This document shows positions 17,925-25,849 of a stretch of 34,067 nucleotides of DNA, in pieces (the first letter of the stretch is position 1; the number at the start of each line of letters is the position of its first letter). Under the pieces are notes generated by a model that saw only the letters and a list, made by a program, of their open reading frames with translations, did no database searches and was not told where the DNA came from. Both the position numbers and the translations under genes were made by a program. This stretch comes from Roseibium sp. GTDB lineage: Bacteria > Pseudomonadota > Alphaproteobacteria > Rhizobiales > Stappiaceae. The DNA is taken from assembly GCF_025698965.1 (NCBI RefSeq), contig NZ_JAILWL010000010.1:1-34067 (forward strand), written 5' to 3'.

Positions 17925-17960
17925 TTGCATTTTTTCGAAGAGTCGACCTGAAAATTGCAA
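17925..17960. promoter_or_regulatory. Candidate LysR operator upstream of the second TctC gene
   Basis: TTGCATTTTTTC at 17925-17936 and GAAAATTGCAA at 17950-17960 form a nearly exact inverted repeat with a 13-base spacer. It is 35 bases from the LysR start and about 97 from the TctC start, the normal position of an autoregulatory LysR site. Confidence 0.55.
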
Positions 17961-18056
17961 CGCCCGACGCTCTTATGCCGCGTACTCTCATAATTAGGCG
18001 CATGGAGCACGGATCTCTCAGCTTACAGCGCTGCTATGGAGACAGGAGATTGATGC

Positions 18057-19046
18057 ATGATACCTGATCGACCTTACTCTCAGATCAAGTCAACTCTGTT
18101 GGGAGCCGCAATTGCATTTGCTGCAAGCTTGCCAATGGCGGCACCGGCATTGTCCGATTATCCCGAAAAACCAATCACCATCCTGGTTGGCTTTGCGCCC
18201 GGCGGTGGCAATGACATTTATGCCCGGCTGATTGCCGATGGTCTGCGCGAAGACCTTGGACAACCGGTCGTGGTCGTGAACAAGCCTGGCGCCGCTGGCA
18301 GTATTGCCGCCAAGGATGCTGCGGAGGCAGATGGTGATGGGTACACGCTGCTAGTCACCAACGCCGGGACTATGATCTCCAAGGAGATAATCGACGGTGA
18401 CAAGTCGAAAATCGACTCGGAAAAAGACTTCATCGTTCTGGGGAGCATTGGGCGGCTGGAAACAGCTGTAATGGTGCCGACCGACAGCCAGTTTGAAACG
18501 GTTGGCGAACTGATAGACTACGCAAAATCAAATCCTGGCTCCTTGAAATGGGCGCATGCCGGGCGGGGGAGTTTTCAGACACTTGGCGGCTTCACGCTGC
18601 TCGAAACGATAGGCGTGTCCGCCAAAGACATTCCTTTCAAGGGGGGCGCGCTTGCCAGAGGAGCGCTGATTGCCCGCGAGGTCGATTTCACAGTTGCGGG
18701 TCTGCAATCGGCCAGTGGATATGAAGGCGAAATCAAACCGCTTGCGGTCATGAACAACGAGCGGGATCCGAACTTTGAATACGTTCAAACTCTAAGTGAC
18801 GCCGGGTTGCCTGACATTGATTGGTCTGGCCCGATCATGGTTTTTGCTCCCGACGATATTCCCGCCGAAATTGTGGACGCACTCACAACGTCCATCGAAA
18901 AGGTTGCGCTTTCGGAGAGCTATGAGGAGGCCACAACAGCCGCGGGCTTGTCGCCCAGATACATGTCTCCGGTGGCTTCAGAAAACCGGATGCATGTTCT
19001 TCGGGCAAATCTGGTGGGCGTGATCGCGCAGATCTTCAAAAAGTGA
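18057..19046 (+). CDS. Tripartite tricarboxylate transporter substrate-binding protein (TctC/Bug), second system
   Basis: This 329-residue binding protein has a signal peptide (STLLGAAIAFAASLPMAAPA) and a mature start near DYPEKPITILVGFAPGGGND. The Bug loop VVNKPGAAGSIAAKDAAEAD is present, as is IPFKGGALARGALIAREVDF in the second domain. AGGAG lies about ten bases before the ATG. TctB and TctA genes follow directly, giving a complete second transporter. It differs clearly from the first TctC in the ligand loops (GGGND rather than GSAPD), so a different organic anion is likely. Confidence 0.93.
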   Translation: MIPDRPYSQIKSTLLGAAIAFAASLPMAAPALSDYPEKPITILVGFAPGGGNDIYARLIADGLREDLGQPVVVVNKPGAAGSIAAKDAAEADGDGYTLLVTNAGTMISKEIIDGDKSKIDSEKDFIVLGSIGRLETAVMVPTDSQFETVGELIDYAKSNPGSLKWAHAGRGSFQTLGGFTLLETIGVSAKDIPFKGGALARGALIAREVDFTVAGLQSASGYEGEIKPLAVMNNERDPNFEYVQTLSDAGLPDIDWSGPIMVFAPDDIPAEIVDALTTSIEKVALSESYEEATTAAGLSPRYMSPVASENRMHVLRANLVGVIAQIFKK

Positions 19047-19116
19047 CGTGACGACGGCCTTGCGGGCTATGTGGGGCCGTCTCAATCAAATCAAGAGAAC
19101 GGATAAGAAAATCGCG

Positions 19117-19566
19117 ATGACCCGTCAAATGATGTCCGCAGTTGTCTCCTTCCTTGTCGGCAGTTTCTTTCTTCTCGTCGCCTTTGGCGTTGAGGATACC
19201 GGTGACGATCCTGTCGGACCCGGTATCGTAGCGATCGCGTTTGCCACAGCGATCATGCTGCTTTCCATCGTCCTTGGGACAAGTTCACGTAGACAAAGTG
19301 AAAACGGCAGCAGCGCCACTTTCGCTCCGGTCTCGGTCTTCCTGGCTTATGCGGCTGCCGGACTGATCTGCACATTTGGTATCCGGGTGCTGGGATACAC
19401 ACCTGTGATCTTCCTTGCACTGGCAATACTGCTCTGGTCCTTCGGCACGCGTCGCATGACGTTGCTGGCGGCGATTTCCGCCCTGGCTTCAGCCGGATAC
19501 TACATCTTCTTCATCAGAATGCTCGGGCTTCACGATCCCCGGGATCTCCTCGCCATGGTTCTTTGA
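19117..19566 (+). CDS. Tripartite tricarboxylate transporter small membrane subunit (TctB), second system
   Basis: This protein of about 149 residues has four membrane segments, beginning MTRQMMSAVVSFLVGSFFLL and including VSVFLAYAAAGLICTFGIRV and VIFLALAILLWSFGTR. The motif DPVGPGIVAIAFA matches the family GPG region. A GTG at 19048 in the same frame would add 23 polar residues but has no ribosome site, so I prefer the ATG at 19117. It lies between the TctC and TctA of the second system. As with most TctB, assignment rests on size, helices and neighbours. Confidence 0.85.
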   Translation: MTRQMMSAVVSFLVGSFFLLVAFGVEDTGDDPVGPGIVAIAFATAIMLLSIVLGTSSRRQSENGSSATFAPVSVFLAYAAAGLICTFGIRVLGYTPVIFLALAILLWSFGTRRMTLLAAISALASAGYYIFFIRMLGLHDPRDLLAMVL

Positions 19567-19584
19567 GGGGAAAGGGGACAGGCG

Positions 19585-21090
19585 ATGTCTGAAATTATCC
19601 TGGGATTTTCGACAGTATTTTCGGAACCGCTGACGTTGGGCCTGATACTGGCCGGGGCGCTGTGCGGTGTTTTGGTCGGTGCTCTGCCGGGGCTGACTGC
19701 GGCTGCCGCAATCGCGCTCCTGTTTCCGCTGACGTTCCATCTCGAGCCGTTGCCAGCGCTGGCCTTGCTTTACGTCCTGGGCAAGGCCGGGCGCTATGGC
19801 GGGTCGATCTCGGCGATCCTGTTTAATACTCCCGGCACCGCCGCATCTGCCGCGACCATGCTCGACGGTTACCCGATGACCCGAAAGGGGCAGGCAGGTA
19901 AGGCTCTAAAGGTCAGTGCAGTCGCTTCAGCTTTCGGCGACTTCCTGGGCGAATTGTTGCTAATTTTCGGTGCCGTCAAGATCGCGGTATTCACTAAGAC
20001 ACTCGGACCGCCCGAGTATTTTGCAATCATGATGATGGCTTTCGTAGTGATCGGGAGTGTGGTCGGCGAGTCAGTCGTCAAAGGACTGATTGCCACGGCC
20101 ACCGGAGGATTTCTCGCCCTGGTCGGTACCGATCCGATTTCCGGTTACTCACGCATGACCCTTGGATTTCCTCAACTGGAAGACGGTTTCACGTTGGTGC
20201 CGTTGCTTATCGGGCTCTTCGTTTTCGCGGAAGTTCTGGTACAGGCCGAAATGGTTCATTCAAAGGGCGACGAAGACGTCAACTTTCGATCTTCCCGCGA
20301 AGGATCGCGGCTGCCTATGCCGGAATTCCTTCGGCTGGTTCCAACCATGTTTCGCAGTTCGGTAATCGGGTCTCTGATCGGCATGCTGCCTGGCCTCGGA
20401 TCGTCGGTCGCATGCTTTGTCGCCTATGGCGAGGAACGACGCAGGTCGAAGCGGTCCGGCGAATGGGGCACCGGTGTGCCCGAGGGTGTCGCAGCGCCCG
20501 AAGCCGCCAACAACGCCGTCTCCGGACCAAGCATGATCCCGCTGCTTACGCTGGGGATCCCCGGCAGTACGATAGCGGCAATCTTGATTGGCGTATTCAC
20601 GATACACGGTATTCAGGTGGGGCCTATGATATTCGACCGCGAACCTGCGCTGGTATTCGGGCTCTTTTCTGCAGGACTGATAGGTATCCTCGCTTACGGC
20701 TTGATCGGCTATTTCGGTGCCCCATTGGTCGGTAGAATGATTGCCTATCTGCCGCCACGTATCATTTATCCGTTCGTTTTCGTCACCGCGTTCTCGGCTG
20801 TCTATTCAGGCAACAACAGCGTGTTTGACATTGGTGTCGCCCTGATTTTCGGTGTTATCGGCTATGCTATGCGCAAGTCCGGATTCCCGATCGCGGCATT
20901 TATCATCGGGTTTGTCCTGGCGCGAGGCGCTGAAGAGGCCTTTCGCCAATCGCTTCTTCTTTCAGACAATGGTTTCGGCATTTTTCTCGAACGCCCCGTC
21001 GCGATCGCCTGCTTTGCTATCGCGGCGCTGGTCTCAGTCCTTCGCGGCGCACAATCCCTGCGCCGCACGAAGTCACACGCAAAAACCTAG
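19585..21090 (+). CDS. Tripartite tricarboxylate transporter large membrane subunit (TctA), second system
   Basis: This 501-residue permease shows the TctA conserved loops: GALPGLTAAAAIALLFPLTF, GRYGGSISAILFNTPGTAAS, GMLPGLGSSVACFVAYGEER, VAAPEAANNAVSGPSMIPLL and LGIPGSTIAAILIGVFTIHG. GGGGACAGGCG precedes the ATG. It follows TctB by 18 bases and is followed by the metallohydrolase gene after 19 bases, so those genes are probably in one transcript. Length is normal. Nothing is missing. Confidence 0.95.
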   Translation: MSEIILGFSTVFSEPLTLGLILAGALCGVLVGALPGLTAAAAIALLFPLTFHLEPLPALALLYVLGKAGRYGGSISAILFNTPGTAASAATMLDGYPMTRKGQAGKALKVSAVASAFGDFLGELLLIFGAVKIAVFTKTLGPPEYFAIMMMAFVVIGSVVGESVVKGLIATATGGFLALVGTDPISGYSRMTLGFPQLEDGFTLVPLLIGLFVFAEVLVQAEMVHSKGDEDVNFRSSREGSRLPMPEFLRLVPTMFRSSVIGSLIGMLPGLGSSVACFVAYGEERRRSKRSGEWGTGVPEGVAAPEAANNAVSGPSMIPLLTLGIPGSTIAAILIGVFTIHGIQVGPMIFDREPALVFGLFSAGLIGILAYGLIGYFGAPLVGRMIAYLPPRIIYPFVFVTAFSAVYSGNNSVFDIGVALIFGVIGYAMRKSGFPIAAFIIGFVLARGAEEAFRQSLLLSDNGFGIFLERPVAIACFAIAALVSVLRGAQSLRRTKSHAKT

Positions 21091-21109
21091 TCCGGCAAGG
21101 AAATCAATC

Positions 21110-23362
21110 ATGCCATACAACGACTATCGCCCAGATCTTATGGGCACGGCGACGCTTGAGCCGCGCGGACCATTCGAAGTCCGAAGTTGGCAAAGTCTTA
21201 CTCTGGTCTATACCGCCGGACTGTTCGGTATCGATGACCAAGGCAGTGTCAAGATCGGCATGCGCGGACATTTTGACGGCTCACCGCTACAGACGACAGA
21301 GCCTACACAACCGGGATATGTGACTGCTGAAGCGTCGAATGGAGCGCCTCTTGAGGTTTCGATCGAAACGCGCCGAAATATCCGCCCCTGGAACAAGTCG
21401 ATCTTTATCCGTTGCCTGCGGTATCTAAAGGAAGGGGACACGATTACGCTGCGACTGGGTGACAAGCGCAACGGATCGCCTGGCCTGCAACTTCAGACAT
21501 TCTGCGAAAGCAAACTGACCTTCCAGGTTCTGGTGGATGCTTATGCCACTTACGACTACGTTCCGTTGGCGGAGGCGCGAACACCGTATGTTTCGGTCGT
21601 TCCAACAGTGCCGGCGGTTTGGAAAATCGTCGCACCAACACTGCGCCGTCCCGGAGAACCTTTCCGGATCTCAATCAAGGCCGAAGATGTGTGGGGCAAC
21701 CCATCTGACAAGATCGACCAGACGATCCGGCTGTCGGCGACAGGTAGGGTAGACGGCCTGCCAGAAAACGTAACCTTTCTGCCAGGCGAATTCGTGCAAA
21801 TTGCCGAAAGACTGAAAGTGGAGGAAGAGGGAACGTACACGATACGCGCGCACGACGAACGTGGAAACCTCCTCGCAATGTCAAACCCTATCGTGATCAA
21901 ACCTTGTTCCTTCGCCCATTTCTGGAGCGATATGCATGGCCAGAGTGGGGAGACGATCGGTATCAACACTGCAAGGGAGTATTTCGACTTTGCGCGAAAC
22001 AAGTCTTTCCTCGACATTTGCGGTCATCAAGGAAATGATTTCCAGATCACGGACGCCTTCTGGCAGGAGCTCAACTGTCTGACGGCGGAGTTTAACGAAG
22101 ACGACCGGTTTCTAGCGGTCCCCGGTTACGAGTGGTCGGGGAATACCGGCACGGGTGGCGACCACAATGTGTGGTACCGGGGTGAGGGCAGGCCGATCTA
22201 CCGTTCAAGCCGCGCCTTGATCGCAGACCGCACCCGCACGGACAAAGATGCCCACAGGTTGCCGGATCTGTTTGACCGGCTCGAAGGCGAGGACGCGATC
22301 GTCGTCGCGCATGTTGGCGGCCGGCATGCGGACGTCAAATATGCTTTTGAAGCGAAGCTTGAACCGTCGGTCGAGATTCACTCCGCCTGGGGCACATTCG
22401 AATGGATCCTGAAAGACGCGATTGAAATGGGATATCGCGTCGGCATCGTTGGCTCAAGCGATGGGCATAAAGGCAGACCCGGGGCGAGCTATCCCGGTGA
22501 CAGCAGTTTCGGCTCCTACGGCGGGCTTACCTGCCATCTGCTGCCGCGTCTCAATAGGGATGCGCTGTTTGCTGAATTCCGCAAGCGCCACCATTATGCC
22601 ACGACCGGGGCACGGATATTCCTGGATGTGGCCGGACAATTTGACAATGGCTGCCGGGTGCTTCAGCCGGATTCGTCGACATCTCCGGCAACTCAATGCC
22701 TCATGGGAGATGTCGTTGAAACCGGTAACGAGTCCATGCGGCTGGCCCTTCGCGTTGAGGGATCGGCCCCGATCGAGCGTGTCGAAATATTCGATGCGAC
22801 AGAACTCATCAGGACATACCGGACATGGGAGCAGCGCGAGCTTGGAAACCGGATACGTGTCACCGTTGCGGGTCAACGTTACCGCGGCCGCGGTCGGCTT
22901 GTGCGCTGGCAGGGCAAACTAAGGCTAAGCGGCGGTGAAATAGAACGGTACGCGGCCGTCAATTTCTGGAACCACAACGAGCAACCTAAACAGGTCTCTG
23001 ACAGCGAAATCATCTGGACCGCGGTCACGACCGGAGGCGAGGCGGCGATCGATATCTGGGTCGACGCAGCAGCCATGGAAGGCGACGTGATCATCGATAC
23101 GAATTTCGAGGGTGGGAGGTTTGCGATGCGATCGCTCGACGCCGACGGTGAAACGGTAAATTGCGGCGGTATGGACATTCGCTTCAACGTGAAAAGACTG
23201 CCCGAAATCCTCAAGACCTGTTCGTTCGATCAATGCGTAGAGCTGCCGCTCTCGCGAAAGAAGGAAAACAAATTCTTTGTCAAGGTAACGCAGGAGGACG
23301 GGCACAAGGCCTGGTCGAGTCCGATCTATGTATCCAGCAGTTCCCAGGGGGATGTCCGATGA
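21110..23362 (+). CDS. DUF3604-type PHP-superfamily metallohydrolase
   Basis: This 750-residue protein has no signal peptide. The first 265 residues are beta-rich, ending in an Ig-like segment (PGEPFRISIKAEDVWGNPSD to TYTIRAHDERGN). The rest is a PHP-like metal-dependent hydrolase. Candidate metal ligands lie in SDMHGQS at 273-279, CGHQGND at 304-310, AHVGGRH at 400-406, EIHSAWGT near 422-429, SSDGHKGRPG at 449-458, and HHYATTG at 494-500. The first motif is H-G-Q rather than the classic H-x-H. Another 240 or so residues of beta-type sequence follow. AAGGAAA supports the ATG; the frame is open upstream only through overlap with TctA. Family members are mostly of unknown function; hydrolysis of a carbon-skeleton intermediate is inference. 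It overlaps the next gene as ATGA. Confidence 0.8.
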   Translation: MPYNDYRPDLMGTATLEPRGPFEVRSWQSLTLVYTAGLFGIDDQGSVKIGMRGHFDGSPLQTTEPTQPGYVTAEASNGAPLEVSIETRRNIRPWNKSIFIRCLRYLKEGDTITLRLGDKRNGSPGLQLQTFCESKLTFQVLVDAYATYDYVPLAEARTPYVSVVPTVPAVWKIVAPTLRRPGEPFRISIKAEDVWGNPSDKIDQTIRLSATGRVDGLPENVTFLPGEFVQIAERLKVEEEGTYTIRAHDERGNLLAMSNPIVIKPCSFAHFWSDMHGQSGETIGINTAREYFDFARNKSFLDICGHQGNDFQITDAFWQELNCLTAEFNEDDRFLAVPGYEWSGNTGTGGDHNVWYRGEGRPIYRSSRALIADRTRTDKDAHRLPDLFDRLEGEDAIVVAHVGGRHADVKYAFEAKLEPSVEIHSAWGTFEWILKDAIEMGYRVGIVGSSDGHKGRPGASYPGDSSFGSYGGLTCHLLPRLNRDALFAEFRKRHHYATTGARIFLDVAGQFDNGCRVLQPDSSTSPATQCLMGDVVETGNESMRLALRVEGSAPIERVEIFDATELIRTYRTWEQRELGNRIRVTVAGQRYRGRGRLVRWQGKLRLSGGEIERYAAVNFWNHNEQPKQVSDSEIIWTAVTTGGEAAIDIWVDAAAMEGDVIIDTNFEGGRFAMRSLDADGETVNCGGMDIRFNVKRLPEILKTCSFDQCVELPLSRKKENKFFVKVTQEDGHKAWSSPIYVSSSSQGDVR

Positions 23363-24282
23363 TCGCTGAAAATGTTCTGGAGCTAATCGGCAATACACCG
23401 ATGATGACGCTGGATAGAACCTTTCCCGGGTGCGCCGGCAGGATCGTGGCGAAGCTTGAATGCCTCAACCCGACTTCCATCAAGGACCGGCCAATGCTGA
23501 ACCTGGTTCGAAAAGCCGTGGCGTCGGGAAAAATCACCTCCTCCACAGTCGTTGTCGAGGCAACCAGCGGCAATTCCGGCATTGCGCTGGCCAGTATCGG
23601 CACGGTTCTGGGGTTCCGCGTTCGCCTCTTCATGAGCGAGGCCTGTAGCGTTGAGCGCCAGAAACTGATGCGCGCTTATGGCGCTGAACTGGTATTGACA
23701 CCTGCCAGCGAGCACACGCGCGGCGCGCGTGATCGAGCTATTGCTTTCTGTGACGCCGATCCAAAGAACACTTTTTTTGTCAACCAGCATAGTGTTGGGG
23801 AAAACGGTGAGGCGCACTATCTGTCAACCGGACCGGAGATATGGCGGGCGACAGATGGCAAAGTCGGTGCCGTCGTGATCGGTCTAGGAACATGTGGCAC
23901 GCTTGACGGGCTGTCGCGATATTTCAAGGAGAAGGATCCAGCAGTTCGCATCATCGGAGTGGAACCCAAGGCAAGCCCCGTTTTCTCCGGTGGCGCATCC
24001 GCACCGCATCGCATCAACGGAATAGGCCCCGGTCTGGTGACCGAGAATTTCAAGCGTGTCAGTGACCTGGTGGACGACATTCTGTTGATTGACGATGATA
24101 CGGCGTTCGAATGGGCTCGAATTGTATCCAGGGCCGAAGGCCTGATTGTCGGCCCGACCAGCGGCGCGACCGTATGGGGTGCAGATCAAGTCCGGAAGTC
24201 ACTCGATCTAGCGGACAGGAAGATTGTCTGCTTCCTATACGACAGCGGAGAACGGTATCTGTCCATGGACGGTCTGTTCTGA
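23359..24282 (+). CDS. Cysteine synthase-like PLP-dependent enzyme (fold type II)
   Basis: This 307-residue enzyme has the beta-replacing fold. It begins VLELIGNTPMM, with Lys42 in NPTSIKDRP as the likely PLP lysine. The substrate loop TSGNSG is at 70-75, and the phosphate-binding GLGTCGTLDG and C-terminal GPTSGAT segments follow, ending in ERYLSMDGLF. The PLP-lysine motif is one residue shorter than the usual NPxxSxKDR, so it may not be an ordinary O-acetylserine sulfhydrylase. It is coupled to the metallohydrolase by an ATGA overlap. It could make cysteine or a related amino acid from released sulfur, or eliminate sulfate or another group from a beta-substituted amino acid; both are inference. 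Confidence 0.85.
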   Translation: MIAENVLELIGNTPMMTLDRTFPGCAGRIVAKLECLNPTSIKDRPMLNLVRKAVASGKITSSTVVVEATSGNSGIALASIGTVLGFRVRLFMSEACSVERQKLMRAYGAELVLTPASEHTRGARDRAIAFCDADPKNTFFVNQHSVGENGEAHYLSTGPEIWRATDGKVGAVVIGLGTCGTLDGLSRYFKEKDPAVRIIGVEPKASPVFSGGASAPHRINGIGPGLVTENFKRVSDLVDDILLIDDDTAFEWARIVSRAEGLIVGPTSGATVWGADQVRKSLDLADRKIVCFLYDSGERYLSMDGLF

Positions 24283-24328
24283 TCCGTTGAAGGTCCGGGT
24301 CAGCAGACTGTGCCTTTTACCCATTGCT

Positions 24329-24341
24329 GCGGGACATCCGC
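24329..24341. terminator. Weak stem-loop between convergent genes
   Basis: GCGG and CCGC pair around GACAT in the 98-base gap between two genes that face each other. Stem length is only four to five pairs and no T-run follows on either strand, so this is a poor terminator candidate, but nothing better is visible in the gap. Confidence 0.25.
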
Positions 24342-24380
24342 GACACATACTCCCCGGAGGGCAGGCTATTGGTCCAGTGC

Positions 24381-25733
24381 TCACCACCGATCCATGAGAC
24401 CGTAAAATGCAAAGGCAAAAGGTAAGGCGTGCCGACGCAGGCGCGGTATGGGGAAGCGGGGCAGCCCCGTTGCCATGAACTCCGGGTAAGGGCTGGGATC
24501 GGGTTTTTGCGCAGTTAGGCCGGCGAGCATCCGCCCGGCATAGGTCGCCATCGCGACTCCCCCGCCGTGGTAGGCCAGACCGGTCCACGCGTGCCGCCAG
24601 TCGCCGATCCGCCCGACATAGGGAACCAGATTTCGTGAAAGGCACACAAGACCGCTCCAGTGGAACTCTGTTTCCGCAGCCGTGAATTCCGGGAACATCG
24701 CTTCGAAATGCCTCCGCACCAACCTGCCCATGTGCGCTTGGCTCTTCGGAGTAATATCGCTGGTTCCGCGCATGCCGAACAACATCCGCCCATCCGGCAG
24801 GAGCCGAAAGTAGTGCAGAAGTCCGCGTGTATCGAATGCAATTCGCCTGCTTGTCCAGCCCTGAGACTGCAATTCCTGGTCGCTCAAAGAGCGTGTAACC
24901 AGCATGTGCGACACCACGGGAAGATAGCGGCCGCGCAGCCAGTCGGGCAGGTTGTCGCTACTGTAACCATTAGTCGCGACGATCAGTCGGTCCGCCAGGA
25001 TCCGCCCGGTGGGGGTGTCTACCTGGTACCGGCCATTCTCCAGCTCGCGGATTTCAATTGCCGGACTGTTGCCAAAGATTCGGCTGCCGGCTTTTTCCGC
25101 CGCTTGGGCGAGGCCTTGGACGTATTTGCCCGGATTGAGACCAAAGCCCTTGGGCAGCAGCAGTCCACCATGAAGCCCCTCGGCATGAACACCGTTGGCG
25201 CGCAATTCCTCCGCTGCAAGTAGGTCACAGGTGTGGCCGGTGAATTTCTTGAGGCTTGCTGCATGGGCAGGCAGGGTGGTCTTGGCGGCGGCGCTGTGGG
25301 CCAGGCAATATTCTCCTTCCGGTTGGGTATCCGCATCGATGCATTGCTCCTTTAATAGACTGCGGACGAGCTCGATGGCCTCACCCTGAGCCGAATAGAA
25401 GCAACGCGTCTGGTCTTCACCGTATAGCTTCGTCATCCGGCCGTCGGAAAGCTTGGCACCGCCGTATCCGCAAAAGCCTGCATTGCGGCCGGAGGCACCC
25501 CAGCCTGGTTGCGCGGCGTCGAGCACAGTCGCCTCAATACCGTGATCCCTGGCAAGATGCAGCGCCGCGCTCAGGCCAGTAAATCCGCCACCGATGATGA
25601 CGACATCGGCCCGGTGGTCGCCAACCAGAGAAGGGCAGGGCCTAGGTAATGGCAGTGTGCTTTCCCAAACAGTGCCGACCCTTCGGGTTGGTGTGTAGGC
25701 ATGGTCGTCATAGATCCGTTGAAGGGACTGCAT
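24381..25733 (-). CDS. FAD-dependent amine oxidoreductase (DAO family, PuuB-like)
   Basis: This 450-residue flavoprotein has the dinucleotide site VVIIGGGFTGLSAALHLA near 44-61. ASGRNAGFCGYGG follows, typical of glutamylputrescine oxidase and related DAO enzymes. A FAD-contacting C-terminal region (GLAYHGGGVAMATYAGRMLA) is also present. It oxidises an amine, probably a polyamine derivative, to an aldehyde that the neighbouring dehydrogenase could take. It is last in the minus-strand polyamine operon, after a 116-base gap with a strong hairpin, so it may be expressed at a lower level. The PuuB label fits the context, but specificity is not proven; no glutamate-putrescine ligase gene is in the window. 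Confidence 0.85.
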   Translation of the reverse strand: MQSLQRIYDDHAYTPTRRVGTVWESTLPLPRPCPSLVGDHRADVVIIGGGFTGLSAALHLARDHGIEATVLDAAQPGWGASGRNAGFCGYGGAKLSDGRMTKLYGEDQTRCFYSAQGEAIELVRSLLKEQCIDADTQPEGEYCLAHSAAAKTTLPAHAASLKKFTGHTCDLLAAEELRANGVHAEGLHGGLLLPKGFGLNPGKYVQGLAQAAEKAGSRIFGNSPAIEIRELENGRYQVDTPTGRILADRLIVATNGYSSDNLPDWLRGRYLPVVSHMLVTRSLSDQELQSQGWTSRRIAFDTRGLLHYFRLLPDGRMLFGMRGTSDITPKSQAHMGRLVRRHFEAMFPEFTAAETEFHWSGLVCLSRNLVPYVGRIGDWRHAWTGLAYHGGGVAMATYAGRMLAGLTAQKPDPSPYPEFMATGLPRFPIPRLRRHALPFAFAFYGLMDRW

Positions 25734-25809
25734 CCTGGTAGACCTTATCCGGCGGGCTGGGTCTCGAATAAGCCCCGAGTGTCAAGACTGAAGGTTTGTG
25801 CGATATATG

Positions 25810-25841
25810 CCCTTCCTGCCTTTCGGTTTTTGCAGGAAGGG
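25810..25841 (-). terminator. Perfect 10-bp stem-loop between ALDH and FAD oxidoreductase genes
   Basis: CCCTTCCTGC at 25810-25819 and GCAGGAAGGG at 25832-25841 are exact complements around a 12-base loop. It lies just beyond the aldehyde dehydrogenase stop. No T-run follows on the minus strand, so partial termination or 3'-end protection is more likely than a full stop. Confidence 0.6.
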
Positions 25842-25849
25842 TTGGAACC

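Noticed and set aside
20852-21109. N-terminal extension of the DUF3604 protein
   Set aside because: The extra 86 codons overlap the TctA gene in another frame; the ATG at 21110 has a good ribosome site.
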